DNA from: Pseudoalteromonas luteoviolacea H33-S
GTDB taxonomy: Bacteria; Pseudomonadota; Gammaproteobacteria; Enterobacterales; Alteromonadaceae
Length of the DNA: 64,000 nt
Assembly: GCF_001625695.1 (NCBI RefSeq)
Contig: NZ_AUXY01000088.1
Span: 1-64,000, forward strand
Direction: 5' to 3'
Part shown: piece after piece, positions 43,442 through 53,383 of the stretch
How positions within the stretch are numbered: the first letter of the stretch is position 1
How the letters are laid out: every line of letters starts with the position of its first letter
The notes under the pieces: generated by a model
What the model saw: the letters and a program-made list of their open reading frames with translations, nothing else
The model's database searches: none
Told to the model about the DNA's origin: nothing
Made by a program: the position numbers and the translations under genes

Positions 43442-45388
43442 TTAATAGAAATAACGAATTCCATTCCAAAGTGGTGCTTTGCCGCCATCTAAGCCAACAA
43501 ACCTTACTTGGCCTTCTTGTGATGAAGTCGGGACTGTATATTCGATGGTTTTACTTGAATCACCATAGGCACTGATATTAATAGCATCAACTTTTACATC
43601 ATTCAGGTAAATTTCAACTAACTCGGTATTAGTGACTTCGAGCGCGAATGTTCTGCCAACTGTGTCCAGATCGGTTACTCTTGATTGTAAAAAGCGTACG
43701 GTTGATTTATTGGGTGCTTCTCTGAGTAAATCTCTGGCAATGGTTTCAAAGTTACCTAGACCTGAATCCTTAAGGCTTTCAAGAGTTTGTGGTACATGCT
43801 TGTCTGCGACACAGCCAAAGTCTTCGATGATGGCATTTTTATGGTGTCCATGACGGATCATTTGTCTCCAAGACACCGTCATCTCTTGTCCGTAGGGTAA
43901 AGGTTCAAAATAAGGCGCACCAACGTATTGTGAAAACACTGAGTGCCTCATAACATTTGCACCACCAGCCCCAGTTCGATTGTGTTCTCCATATACTTTA
44001 GCAACACCATTGTCTTGTACTGAACAGGTAAAAACATCACCCGAAGAATAAGTTCTGGCGTCTGACCATACTCCCATTGGCTTGTAGTAGGACTGACCGA
44101 ATTCGTTGTTTTGAGCGACAGTGATGTAGCTCGCCGTGTCAGTGTAGCGTGCGTTCGTACCTGCAACGTCAGCCAATACTTTCTGCCATTGTGGTCCAAA
44201 TGTGCTAAAAACAGTATTGTGTAAAATATCATAGTTGAGTTTAGTATTGATAAACTTCAACTCTGTTGGTATTGCAGGTTTAGGAGAGAATAATTGCACC
44301 AATCTATCTGCGTACGTGATATATCCGCCAGGATTATTTCTAACGTCAAATACTAGAGCATCTGTGCCTGCCAACTCTTCAGTTAATAATTCACTCATCA
44401 GTCTGAGAGATGTATCTATGTCATTATCTACAACTCTAAATCTATCTAGCTTGATATAACCAACTTGCTTACCATCTACTTCGCGAATTGCCCAAGATAC
44501 TTCAGGGTCTGTTGATGGAGTTGTAGCGAAAGGGGTACCTGAATCAGTATCTAGCTCAGCTTTAATTGTGTGATGTTGTTCAGCTTCTATGTTTGTGCTT
44601 TCTTCTAATAACTGTCCGGCATTTTCAGTGCGTACACTGTTTGTAGAGGTTGCAGGTACTCTGGTTATCCAAGGAATAGTTGCTGTATATGTTTCCCCCG
44701 TTTGACTGGATAAGAATTCGATGGTCACTTCATTATGTTCTGGGACAAGAGTCACAGCGTGACTTTTACGCGTGATCGCTCTTAGTGCTCTAACAAAGCC
44801 TGCGTCTTCATTTGCGCCGAAGCCGACATATAAATTTTGTTCTACAACCTGATGGATCGGATTGCCATTATAAGCAATTACTTTGTCGCCAACTTCTGGC
44901 AACCTAGTGTCTGTAACATAAGGAACAAGGTTTTCTAGTAAATTCGATACTCTCACTTCTGAGTTGCCAAATACGTCTAATGTTTTGTCAAATTCAAAAG
45001 GTAAGTATGATGTGTAGCTACGTACTGGTTGGGGGTGAACGTAAACTAGATGCAAATCTCTTTGTGCTTTGAATATTCTAGTAAGTCGTATATGTACTTG
45101 CTCAGTACTTAAAGTATCAAGTTCATCAATGACCTTATGAATTTCAGATACCGCATTTACATGACCGCCCGGGGAAATACCATAATAAATATCTTTTGAA
45201 TATTGATGTACGTATAGATCCTCAAGGAAGATCCTCGCTTGTTCTACGACTCGTTGCTTTTCTTGTTGTGTATATTCTGGGGATTTGATTTGATCTCGTA
45301 CTTCAGAAAGAGGGACGTAACTATTTGCTAGTGTGCCGGTGCTCAAAACCAGTGCCAATGCATACGCTAATGATGATTTTTTCATCAA
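43442..45388 (-). CDS. Exported S41-family (tail-specific-protease-like) peptidase
   Basis: The 648-residue protein has a signal peptide (about 1-22, SLAYALALVLSTGTLANS). A core S41 motif, ALVFDVRNNPGGYITYADRLVQLF (position about 340-365), is followed by the catalytic Ser region ARTYSSGDVFTCSVQDNG, with the Ser in SSGD, and later GAGGANV. The N-terminal 230 residues hold a PDZ-like or other substrate-recognition part (GDKVIAYNGNPI). It ends with about 100 residues of beta structure. It probably degrades extracellular peptides. A palindrome-like GTTACATATGTAAAC lies 22-37 bases upstream of the ATG. Confidence 0.85.
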   Translation of the reverse strand: MMKKSSLAYALALVLSTGTLANSYVPLSEVRDQIKSPEYTQQEKQRVVEQARIFLEDLYVHQYSKDIYYGISPGGHVNAVSEIHKVIDELDTLSTEQVHIRLTRIFKAQRDLHLVYVHPQPVRSYTSYLPFEFDKTLDVFGNSEVRVSNLLENLVPYVTDTRLPEVGDKVIAYNGNPIHQVVEQNLYVGFGANEDAGFVRALRAITRKSHAVTLVPEHNEVTIEFLSSQTGETYTATIPWITRVPATSTNSVRTENAGQLLEESTNIEAEQHHTIKAELDTDSGTPFATTPSTDPEVSWAIREVDGKQVGYIKLDRFRVVDNDIDTSLRLMSELLTEELAGTDALVFDVRNNPGGYITYADRLVQLFSPKPAIPTELKFINTKLNYDILHNTVFSTFGPQWQKVLADVAGTNARYTDTASYITVAQNNEFGQSYYKPMGVWSDARTYSSGDVFTCSVQDNGVAKVYGEHNRTGAGGANVMRHSVFSQYVGAPYFEPLPYGQEMTVSWRQMIRHGHHKNAIIEDFGCVADKHVPQTLESLKDSGLGNFETIARDLLREAPNKSTVRFLQSRVTDLDTVGRTFALEVTNTELVEIYLNDVKVDAINISAYGDSSKTIEYTVPTSSQEGQVRFVGLDGGKAPLWNGIRYFY

Positions 45389-45410
45389 GATATCCTTACT
45401 TGTTATTTTG

Positions 45411-45425
45411 GTTACATATGTAAAC
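45411..45425. promoter_or_regulatory. Inverted-repeat-like site upstream of the S41 gene
   Basis: GTTACATATGTAAAC, a nearly perfect inverted repeat (one extra base), lies about 23-37 bases ahead of the minus-strand start of the S41 gene. It could be an operator or part of the promoter. Low confidence. Confidence 0.3.
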
Positions 45426-45628
45426 GCTATGTATTTATAAAAATAACATTGCTATTGGCTGTTTATATTATGAAAGTCGCGGTTAAAAAGAGTGCATGAG
45501 ATTATTTAAAAACCCCTAACGATTTGCGAGCAGAGGAGGGCATATTTTATATGGCTATAAAGAAAGATTTTTATTGTGGAGGTAATTTGATAAGCCAGTA
45601 TGAACGGCGTGTCATCCTGGCATCAAAC

Positions 45629-46078
45629 TTATATGATTTTGAAAGCGCCTTTCATAATTGCAAAGTGTCCAGGGAATGAACAAAAGAAATTATACTCTTT
45701 ATTTTTACTCATGCCTTTAGTTGAAAAAGTAATTGACGTCGATTCGCCACCGCCAATCACTGGTGTAAATGCAAAAACTCTTGGATCATCAGGCTTTACA
45801 TAACTATTTTTTACACCAGCTCTCATGCCATCAGAAGCAACAGCTTTAACATTTTTCTTCTCAGTTAATACCCAGTTATGCCCCATAACCGCTGCTGCTA
45901 GTTTTCCTGTGTGAACCAGTGTTAACTTTACTTCTTCACATTTTTCTGGCACTGATAATGTTTTTTCTGAGAATTGCATCATATCGTTTGATTCAATTGT
46001 CAACTCACAGTCATTGGCTGAAGCATGAAAAGCTGAAATACAAAGCGCGGTAACCACAACTTTTTTAATGATTTTCAT
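45629..46078 (-). CDS. Azurin (type 1 copper protein)
   Basis: The 149-residue precursor has a signal peptide (about 1-21, VVTALCISAFHASAND), then CELTIESNDMMQFSEKTLSV as the azurin N-terminus. Copper ligands are visible as His in MGHNWVL and as Cys, His and Met in FFCSFPGHFAIMKGAF. The Cys-Cys disulfide pair (CELT and KCEE) is also there. It is a periplasmic electron carrier for cytochrome c oxidase/denitrification-type chains. A moderate Fur-box-like sequence lies 15-33 bases upstream. Confidence 0.96.
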   Translation of the reverse strand: MKIIKKVVVTALCISAFHASANDCELTIESNDMMQFSEKTLSVPEKCEEVKLTLVHTGKLAAAVMGHNWVLTEKKNVKAVASDGMRAGVKNSYVKPDDPRVFAFTPVIGGGESTSITFSTKGMSKNKEYNFFCSFPGHFAIMKGAFKII

Positions 46079-46579
46079 TGATGTTACTCCTTAATAGAAA
46101 TTATTCTCATTATCCTAGAAACTGATTCTGGAGTAAATCAGAATTATTTTAAATAGTTTGGCTTAGTTTGATCTTGGTTATTTATTGGGTCTTTTTTGTT
46201 GTTTTACTCACTAGCAACAATCTAGAGTCAAAAATTAGTTTTAAACACCTACGTTTAATCAATGTGAATAAAGTTTTGTGCGCGATTGTATAAAAAAAGT
46301 TTCCAATATTGTTATTTTTTTTGATTTTGGTTGTTTTACTAGAAAGCTAAGTAATTTTCATACGCCCTTATTGAGAATTTCTGCTCAAAAACCAGTCAAT
46401 TGCATAATTTGATTTATTGCTTTTTTAATTTTAATGAAGAAAAAATGAATTTTTGTAAATAAATGGTTGTAAGTTGGGGGTTCCTTGTGTAGGGTGTTTG
46501 CATGTTAGGTACATAATTGCTAGCGCAATAGGGATTCACCGCATTGGATGCGGATAAAAATAAGAATATAGGAATCAAC
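46079..46579. other. AT-rich region between azurin and subtilase genes
   Basis: This 501-base divergent intergenic region is very AT-rich and contains no supportable gene (a minus-strand frame at 46414-46596 has no ribosome-binding site). It carries the promoters of azurin (left) and of the secreted protease (right). A Fur-box-like sequence at 46093-46111 lies just before azurin. Confidence 0.5.
46093..46111. promoter_or_regulatory. Weak Fur-box-like site upstream of azurin
   Basis: AATAGAAATTATTCTCATT matches the Fur consensus AATGATAATnATTATCATT at 14 of 18 specified positions. The right half (TTATTCTCATT) is close to the better box at 11135-11153. It lies between the azurin start and any plausible promoter. 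Confidence 0.4.
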
Positions 46580-48577
46580 ATGAAAAAAATGTTCAAATTA
46601 ACTTCAGTCGCGTTTGCAGTTGCAGCGCTTTCTGCAACGGTTGCTCAAGCACAAGAAACAAAACAATACATCTTAAAGCAAAGCGATCTCAGTATCTTTG
46701 CACCTGAGACAAGTCGTTTTGCAAGAGCAAATATTGCAGAGAGCTTTAGTGCAGGCGCCTCTACAGAAGTTCTATCTGCAGATACAACAGGTACTGTTGT
46801 AACCATGGAGCTGACACCTGAGCAAGTCGCTAAGTTAAAAGCATCAGGACAATACGCTTATATCGAAGAAGATTTCGAATATGTGCCATTTACTCAAGAC
46901 TTCGTAGGTGAAGCGTCTCCTTATGGACTTGCAGAAGTTCAAGCAAATCTATTACAGGACACTAACGCTGACTTGTTCAAAGTCTGTGTTATCGACTCGG
47001 GTTATGATTTAGGCCACCCTGATTTGCCGCAAAATGCAACTGGCTTCACTGATTTACCTGGTTTAACTTGGTATCAAGATGGTTCAGGTCATGGTACTCA
47101 CGTAGCAGGCACAATCGTTGCGATTGATAATGGCTTCGGCGTAGTAGGTGTATTACCAAATGATAAGGTTGGTATTCACAATGTACGTGTATTCGACAAT
47201 GACGGTAAACAAGGCCTTACATCACGTATTGCTCGTGCAGTAGATAACTGTGTTGAAAACGGCGCTAAAGTTATCAACATGAGTTTAGGTGGTGGCAGTC
47301 CAAGTCAGTATTTCCAAGAGCGTTTGCAAGCTGCATATGACAAAGGCGTGTTACTTATCGCTGCTGCGGGTAATGATGGCAATGCAACAATGAGCTATCC
47401 AGCGAGTTACGATACTGTCGTTTCTGTAGCAAACATTGACGAAAACAGAGTGAAGAATCCATCTTCACAATATAACGTGCAAGTTGAAATTGCAGCACCT
47501 GGTACTGATGTATTATCTACCGTGCCAAGAAGTTCTGGCATTCTTGCTGCTATTACAGTGGGTACTGATGTAGTTAAAGCTGGCGGCATGACACACTCAG
47601 TAGAAGGCACTGTAAGTGCAGATCTCGTTGACTGTGGTCAAGGTTTATCAGCATGTGCTGCGACGCAAAGTATCTGTTTAATAGAGCGCGGCGGTGCATC
47701 GTTCAAAGATAAGGCTGCTAATTGCCAAGCGGGCGGTGGTGTAGCTGCAATTATCTACAACAACTCGCCAGGTGAATTCGGTGGTACGCTTGGTGATACA
47801 AACCATGGTCTAACTATTCCAGTACTGTCTTTATCACAAGAAGCAGGTACAGCACTTAAAACATCTGTTGGTAGTTCAGTTAAAGTAGAACTTAATGCAG
47901 TTCTTGATTATGGCCTTATGACGGGCACTTCAATGGCAAGTCCACATGTTGCCGGTGTTGCAGCGTTAGTTTGGAGCCAGCATCCAAGCTGTACAAACGT
48001 AGATATTCGTAATGCACTGAATGCAACTGCAATTGATCTAGGTACGGCTGGTCGTGATGACGAATACGGTCATGGTTTAATACAGGCGAAAGCTGCATCT
48101 GACTATATCGCTGCAAATGGTTGTGGTGGTGCTGTTGATAATCAAGCTCCAGTAGCAGACTTCACTTTCAGTTGTAGTGCATTAGCATGCGATTTTAATG
48201 CGACTTCAAGCCGTGATGCAGATGGTCAAATCGTGAGTTACGACTGGAATATCGGTGGTTTTAATACAACTGGTGCTAGAGTTTCACACGCATTCGCAAA
48301 TGCTGGCGCATATCAAGTTTCTGTTACAGTGACTGACGATGCAGGTGCTACACATAGCGTGACAAAATCTGTAACAGTTACAGATGGCGTTGATAATACA
48401 GGCTGTGTTGGTCTAACTGAGTGGAGTGCATCTAAAACGTATGTTGCAGGTGCTGAAGTGTCTTACCAAGGCAGTAAGTATCGCAGCAACTGGTGGAACA
48501 GAGATGCAAACCCAGCTCAGAATTCTAATGTTGGTAACGACTGGAAAGTATGGACTGACCTAGGTAAGTGTAACTAA
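46580..48577 (+). CDS. Secreted subtilisin-like (S8) protease with PA, PKD and C-terminal chitin-binding-like modules
   Basis: The ATG at 46580, after AGGAATC, gives a 665-residue precursor: signal peptide (about 1-24), I9-like propeptide (about 25-105), S8 catalytic domain with Asp in VCVIDSGYDLGHPDL, His in GHGTHVAGTI and Ser in GTSMASPHVAGVAALVW, a PA insert (about 330-460, LVDCGQG and GGVAAIIYNNSPG), a PKD domain (about 520-605, VADFTFSCSALACDFNATSS) and a C-terminal CBM5/12-like module (WSASKTYVAGAEVSYQGSKYRSNWW). It is the typical multi-domain extracellular protease of marine Alteromonadales, probably for particle or chitin-associated protein. A strong terminator follows the stop after 33 bases. 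Confidence 0.95.
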   Translation: MKKMFKLTSVAFAVAALSATVAQAQETKQYILKQSDLSIFAPETSRFARANIAESFSAGASTEVLSADTTGTVVTMELTPEQVAKLKASGQYAYIEEDFEYVPFTQDFVGEASPYGLAEVQANLLQDTNADLFKVCVIDSGYDLGHPDLPQNATGFTDLPGLTWYQDGSGHGTHVAGTIVAIDNGFGVVGVLPNDKVGIHNVRVFDNDGKQGLTSRIARAVDNCVENGAKVINMSLGGGSPSQYFQERLQAAYDKGVLLIAAAGNDGNATMSYPASYDTVVSVANIDENRVKNPSSQYNVQVEIAAPGTDVLSTVPRSSGILAAITVGTDVVKAGGMTHSVEGTVSADLVDCGQGLSACAATQSICLIERGGASFKDKAANCQAGGGVAAIIYNNSPGEFGGTLGDTNHGLTIPVLSLSQEAGTALKTSVGSSVKVELNAVLDYGLMTGTSMASPHVAGVAALVWSQHPSCTNVDIRNALNATAIDLGTAGRDDEYGHGLIQAKAASDYIAANGCGGAVDNQAPVADFTFSCSALACDFNATSSRDADGQIVSYDWNIGGFNTTGARVSHAFANAGAYQVSVTVTDDAGATHSVTKSVTVTDGVDNTGCVGLTEWSASKTYVAGAEVSYQGSKYRSNWWNRDANPAQNSNVGNDWKVWTDLGKCN

Positions 48578-48610
48578 TTCCTTAAAAACCTTGAGATGAA
48601 AAGGTAAAAA

Positions 48611-48638
48611 GGCGACATCTTATGTCGCCCTTTTTTTT
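48611..48638 (+). terminator. Rho-independent terminator after the subtilase gene
   Basis: GGCGACAT-CTT-ATGTCGCC, then C and TTTTTTTT, is an 8-bp perfect stem with a U8 tail. It overlaps the stop region of the convergent kinase gene. Confidence 0.95.
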
Positions 48639-51600
48639 ATTTGGTAACGTCCAGAATTTTTTTAATGAGCTGCTGTTTATTAAAAGGTTTGTAAAGAATT
48701 TTATCTGTTGTTAGATGCTCAGTATCTTCGCAATCAATAAAACCAGAAATAAACAAATAGTGTAAGTTATTTTGAATCGTTAATGCGGATTGAATAAACT
48801 CTATGCCGTCAGAGTTAGGCATAATGACATCGCTCACCACGAAATCAACACTCTGTTGTTGTAAAATAGATAACCCCTCTTGAGCATCACATGCTTCTAT
48901 AACTTGCACATGTGTACTCTCTAAAAATGATTTAATGAGATACCGAATATCTTCTTCATCATCGACTATCAATAAGGTTTTAATCGCCTCTGGCAATATT
49001 AAGGGTTGATCAGTAACAGTAGGGGGAACGGAAGTAGGTTTCTTGGTAACAGAGGGGAAATATACTGTAAATTCAGTACCTTTCTCAACCTGTGATACGA
49101 CGTCAATTGCACCATTTGAGGCTTTTACAAAGCCGTAGCATTGTGAAAGGCCTAAACCGTTACCTGTTTCCTTTTTAGTCGTAAAAAATGGGTCGAAGAT
49201 TTTATCTATATTTTCTGGAAGAATACCAATGCCTGTGTCTTTAAAGCTTACCTTGATAATATTAGGGGTGTTCAGTTCAAGTGCTTGCATTCTCTCTTGA
49301 GGAAGTAATATTTGTTCTGTTGATATTCTTAATTCTCCACCATTTGGCATTGCATGCATGGCATTGATGGATATGTTCAATAGTAAATCTTCAAACAGGT
49401 TCTCCTCTAGATATGCCTGTTCGATATTGGCAGCTAGGTTTAGGGTTAGCTGTATTTTGGAGGTCATTGCTGCTTCGAGAAGCTTTTTGTTTTTCTGGAT
49501 TAGCTCATTAATATTGACATAATGAGGTGAACTAGGCGTTTTTTTTGCAAAGGTGAGTAGATTACCTGTTAGCTTTTGTCCGCGATAGCATGCTCTTTCA
49601 ATGGCTTTTAAACTTGTTGTGGTGTCTTTACTAAAGTTTTCTAAGAGGTTTGTATAGCCTAAAATAATCCCTAATATATTGTTGAAATCATGCGCAACAC
49701 CACCTGCTATATTTCCAAGAGATTCAAGTTTGGAACTGCGATTAATTAGCTTAGCTTGTTGCTCATGCTCACTCATATCTTGAAAGTTGGCAATAAAGTG
49801 TAATTCTTCACATTCGGTTAATGGCATACTAGCAACTGAGATCCTTATTGGGAAAATGTATCCTGTTTTATGCTTTGCGTTGACATCTCTACCCAAACGG
49901 TTGTTGATGATTTGCGATGAGCCTGATTGTATATAGTTGGCAAGTTTTTCAGTGTGATGGCCAACGCCATCTGTTAATTCGTCTATGCTGTGACCAACGA
50001 TTTCATGTTCTTTATAGCCAAATATGTTTTCAGCTTCTGGGTTAAAAGACAGGATAGTGCCACGTGAGTCCGTGGTAAAAATACCCTCTAATAATGATTC
50101 AATGATACGTTTTTGTTCTGCTTCTTTTAGTTCGATTAATTTTTGTTTAGACTCCAGTTCCGTTATATCTTCACCTTTAAAGATAAAGCCGATAATTTCC
50201 TCGTCATTAGAGTGGTAGGGAATATAAGAAACTTGCAGTTTGCGCTCTTTCGGTGTGCTCGCAAATAAAGTTTCTTTAAATGAAATTGTCTCACCTTGAA
50301 GTGCTTTATCTATTTTGCTTTTGACTTTGTCAAACAAGGGGTGACCTAATATTTCAGAAACTGTACGACCTATAACTTCGTCACGGTTTTTGTTATGTAG
50401 CTTTAAATAAGCTTCGTTTACAGTTATAAACGTGTACTTTAAGTCAAGAAAAGCAAACATATCATTGGAATTCTCAACGATGCCTCTGTACCTTTCAAGT
50501 TCTCTCATTTGCTTATATTTGTCAGCTAGGCTTACTATAAATACAATGAACTCTTGACTGGTTTTATTGAAAATAGAGCCACCAATTAAAATAGGGACTT
50601 CGTGACCTAATTTGTGCATATACACTTTTTCAAATGGCGTCCAGTATCCCTTTTCATTGGCTTCTTCGACGGCACGAAGATCTAAGGGAAGGTATTTATC
50701 TGGAGTAAGGTTTTTCCAGTCGATTTGGCCATTTAATAGGTCATCTTTTGTATAGCCAATCATATCCAATAGTGTTGTATTGGCGTCAAGGATATTTCCT
50801 TTTGCATCGGAGTGAATAATGCCAATAAAGTTGGACTCTTTCCAGCGCTTAAACCGCTCAGCTTCAGAATCTAATTGATTATTTAGCTTTATTAGTTCAT
50901 CGATATTACTCTGTAATGCCTGTTCAGTCAGGTCGCGCTGCTTGAGCATGAAGTTTATGGATTTGATTACTTCCTGAATTTCATGAATCGTATGTTTATC
51001 AGTAATACTGAAATGCTTGCCATCTGCGGCTGTTACCAATGCTTTATGAATGATAAAAAAAGGTTTAGTGAGCCAGCTGATTAAAATAAAAGAAAGTAGA
51101 GAAACGAAACAAAGCGTGCCTATGACAATTTCTATTGACTGTAAGTTTAATTGTTCAACCCTTTTAAAAGCTTCCGTTTTATCTATTTTTACAACCATAC
51201 CCCAATCTGTTTCTGGTATGTGATGTGAAATCGCTAAAACAGGGATCTCCCTATAATCCACATAATCAGGAAAAATATCATTTGTACCATTGATAGCGTG
51301 TGTGATTGGGATCTCTAAATTACTTTTAGGCACAGTGAATGAGAGCGCGACAGATGGGTCATTTCGTGTGGGCGTTAGAAATATGGCATCCCCGTTTGTA
51401 TCTCGAGACGCAAGTACAATTTCACCACTTTTGCCAAGGCCGGTGTAGTCATTGACAATGGCTTGAAGCTCATTGTTTGTGAATGCGACCTCGATGTAAC
51501 CAATTAATTGCTCATTTAGTTCGATGGGTTCGATAAACAAGAGTAATTGAGACTCTTCAGAAAAAAGTATTTTTACGTTATAAAGGGAGCCATCAGTTTT

Positions 51601-52005
51601 TAAATCGCTTGTGTTGATAAGTGACTGTAAGTCGTCTTTAGAGGTAAATACAAGTTCCTTGTAGCCGTTGTAGATTGCAATACCATATATATTTGTACTA
51701 GATGAAATGGCATGAGTTATTATTTCACCAATTTTTTTGACCAAGTGGTGTTCTGGTTTGCTTGATGTTTGCTTTAAAAGATTTCTGAGTTGAGTTCGAC
51801 TTTTAATAAGTGCGACAGCATTTTTTTTGTTGGCCAGCAAGCTGGTTATTCGTTTGTGATTGATATCAGCAACATCTTGCAATTTGGCGATAGTTTCATT
51901 GCGAAGCAACTGCTTTTCACTGGTGACGTTTAATAGGTGAAATATGATTAAAGGAACAGTGGTACAGGACAGCATAACCAAGAGGATTAATGTTCTAAGC
52001 TTCAT
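48637..52005 (-). CDS. Hybrid sensor histidine kinase with Cache-like periplasmic domain, three PAS domains and receiver
   Basis: The 1122-residue protein: helix 1 (about 7-28), a Cache-like periplasmic domain (about 30-280), helix 2 (about 285-305), PAS domains at about 395-510, 515-630 and 640-755, a HisKA region with the phospho-His in GGVAHDFNNILG (NtrB-like), an ATPase domain with DTGIGILPENIDKIFDPFF and GNGLGLSQCYG, and a C-terminal receiver with LLIVDDEEDIR and FVVSDVIMPNSDG. No HPt. Response regulator B (52132-53268) lies 126 bases upstream on the same strand and is a likely partner. Confidence 0.93.
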   Translation of the reverse strand: MKLRTLILLVMLSCTTVPLIIFHLLNVTSEKQLLRNETIAKLQDVADINHKRITSLLANKKNAVALIKSRTQLRNLLKQTSSKPEHHLVKKIGEIITHAISSSTNIYGIAIYNGYKELVFTSKDDLQSLINTSDLKTDGSLYNVKILFSEESQLLLFIEPIELNEQLIGYIEVAFTNNELQAIVNDYTGLGKSGEIVLASRDTNGDAIFLTPTRNDPSVALSFTVPKSNLEIPITHAINGTNDIFPDYVDYREIPVLAISHHIPETDWGMVVKIDKTEAFKRVEQLNLQSIEIVIGTLCFVSLLSFILISWLTKPFFIIHKALVTAADGKHFSITDKHTIHEIQEVIKSINFMLKQRDLTEQALQSNIDELIKLNNQLDSEAERFKRWKESNFIGIIHSDAKGNILDANTTLLDMIGYTKDDLLNGQIDWKNLTPDKYLPLDLRAVEEANEKGYWTPFEKVYMHKLGHEVPILIGGSIFNKTSQEFIVFIVSLADKYKQMRELERYRGIVENSNDMFAFLDLKYTFITVNEAYLKLHNKNRDEVIGRTVSEILGHPLFDKVKSKIDKALQGETISFKETLFASTPKERKLQVSYIPYHSNDEEIIGFIFKGEDITELESKQKLIELKEAEQKRIIESLLEGIFTTDSRGTILSFNPEAENIFGYKEHEIVGHSIDELTDGVGHHTEKLANYIQSGSSQIINNRLGRDVNAKHKTGYIFPIRISVASMPLTECEELHFIANFQDMSEHEQQAKLINRSSKLESLGNIAGGVAHDFNNILGIILGYTNLLENFSKDTTTSLKAIERACYRGQKLTGNLLTFAKKTPSSPHYVNINELIQKNKKLLEAAMTSKIQLTLNLAANIEQAYLEENLFEDLLLNISINAMHAMPNGGELRISTEQILLPQERMQALELNTPNIIKVSFKDTGIGILPENIDKIFDPFFTTKKETGNGLGLSQCYGFVKASNGAIDVVSQVEKGTEFTVYFPSVTKKPTSVPPTVTDQPLILPEAIKTLLIVDDEEDIRYLIKSFLESTHVQVIEACDAQEGLSILQQQSVDFVVSDVIMPNSDGIEFIQSALTIQNNLHYLFISGFIDCEDTEHLTTDKILYKPFNKQQLIKKILDVTK

Positions 52006-52131
52006 GCAATGTTCTCAATTAAATAAATAAGACACTCGATACTGATTTATTATGACTGGCTCAAGCGAGCTAATGGTATTGAAACTCACGTTGCGTCTAC
52101 AAAGTGTAGTTAAATAACTGAATATGTGTAT

Positions 52132-53268
52132 CTAAGGTTTTGACTTTGGCTCCGAAAAAGGACGAACCTGTGAAGATTCTGTTTTGTGGATTTCGGTTGA
52201 TAAACTTGCCGCTGAAGAAGTAAGCCTTTGACTTGCTTCATCTATTCGAGATAGCGTGTGTTTGGTTAGCTCAGTTAGCCATTGGTTTTGCTGATCTGTT
52301 ATGTTTAATGATTGAAAATTCGCCGTGATTTTGTACATCATGATTGTCAGGAGTCTACTCGTATCCTTTTGATAGTCATTGACTTCGAGACGAAGTGCTT
52401 CAAGCTTTTGAGGAAAAGTACAGATTGGTGATTCGTTTTTAGGTTGCTGACAAAGTTCTAGTGCTTTTGCGTTCATTGCCTCAGCTAAACCACACGCATT
52501 TTGCTTTACCAGCTTAAAGTTTTGGCTATTATCTGGCGTGTGTTTAATCAAAAATGACACATTGTCCTGATTAATAAGTACTCGGTTGGAAAACTCATGT
52601 ATGTGACCTGCATGTTTTAATATCTCAAAGATTTCTTCCTCAATAGGTGCGGTGCGAATACGATCATCTCGCAGGCAGGTTGGTTTGGGTAACCTGAAAC
52701 AAATAGACGTCTGTAACCCAAAACTTGACATAAGAGAGAAAAAAGCCTCGGCGATACCGTGTACAGTAGAGCAGAAGGTAATATCGTTATAAAAATGCAT
52801 GATTTGATTGCATTGGGACACTTGCTTTATACGTTTGTTATATGCCTTGTTATTACTATAAATGGATTCTTGTAACTGCTCCCGATTTAATTGGCGTCCT
52901 ATACTAGTGCCAATTTTGTGTTTGAGTTCATCTATTTCAAAGGGCTTTGCGAGAAAGTCAGCTGCTCCCATCTCAAAGGCTTTTAGCTTTTGAGATATAT
53001 CTGTTTCACCAGAAATGAAAATAATTTCGAACTTGGATTGCTCCAAATTTTTCTTATGCAGTTCTTCGCAAAATTCTATGCCAGTGATATCGGGCAAATG
53101 TAAGTCAAGTATGATGGTTTGTGGTTTTAGCTTTTCAGTAGCCAGAAGTGCTTCTCGTGCGCATGTGAATGTGTAGACATCGAATTGAGTATTTAAAATC
53201 TCTTTATAAAGGGCTAAATACTCCAAATCATCCTCAACAATCATGACTTTACCTTTTGAGAGTTGCAT
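52132..53268 (-). CDS. Response regulator with unnamed output domain (paralogue B)
   Basis: The ATG at 53268 (GAGGTG upstream; MQLSKGKVMIVEDD) is preferred to a TTG 12 bases earlier. The 378-residue product has a receiver domain (about 1-125; phospho-Asp in TIILDLHLPD, Lys in AKPF) and, after a linker, the shared output domain: MHFYNDITFC, SLMSSFGLQTSICFRL, LINQDNVSFLIKHTPDNSQ, and a helical end rich in Ser, Lys and Thr. Paralogues A (11671-12654) and C (55349-56416) carry the same pattern. No DNA-binding motif. It precedes the hybrid kinase at 48637-52005 on the same strand and is divergent from the OmpR-type regulator. Confidence 0.82.
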   Translation of the reverse strand: MQLSKGKVMIVEDDLEYLALYKEILNTQFDVYTFTCAREALLATEKLKPQTIILDLHLPDITGIEFCEELHKKNLEQSKFEIIFISGETDISQKLKAFEMGAADFLAKPFEIDELKHKIGTSIGRQLNREQLQESIYSNNKAYNKRIKQVSQCNQIMHFYNDITFCSTVHGIAEAFFSLMSSFGLQTSICFRLPKPTCLRDDRIRTAPIEEEIFEILKHAGHIHEFSNRVLINQDNVSFLIKHTPDNSQNFKLVKQNACGLAEAMNAKALELCQQPKNESPICTFPQKLEALRLEVNDYQKDTSRLLTIMMYKITANFQSLNITDQQNQWLTELTKHTLSRIDEASQRLTSSAASLSTEIHKTESSQVRPFSEPKSKP

Positions 53269-53383
53269 TTGACACCTCAATTACTATGCAAACCACAATG
53301 AAGCCTAGTACTTATTTGTGTCTATACTTTTTCTAGAATATTTCTGAGATATGTCTGGGTTGATAAATGTAATGGGAGCGAAT

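Noticed and set aside
46414..46596. Minus-strand 60-codon frame upstream of the subtilase
   Set aside because: Overlaps the start of the well-supported subtilase gene, has no ribosome-binding site and an unnatural composition.
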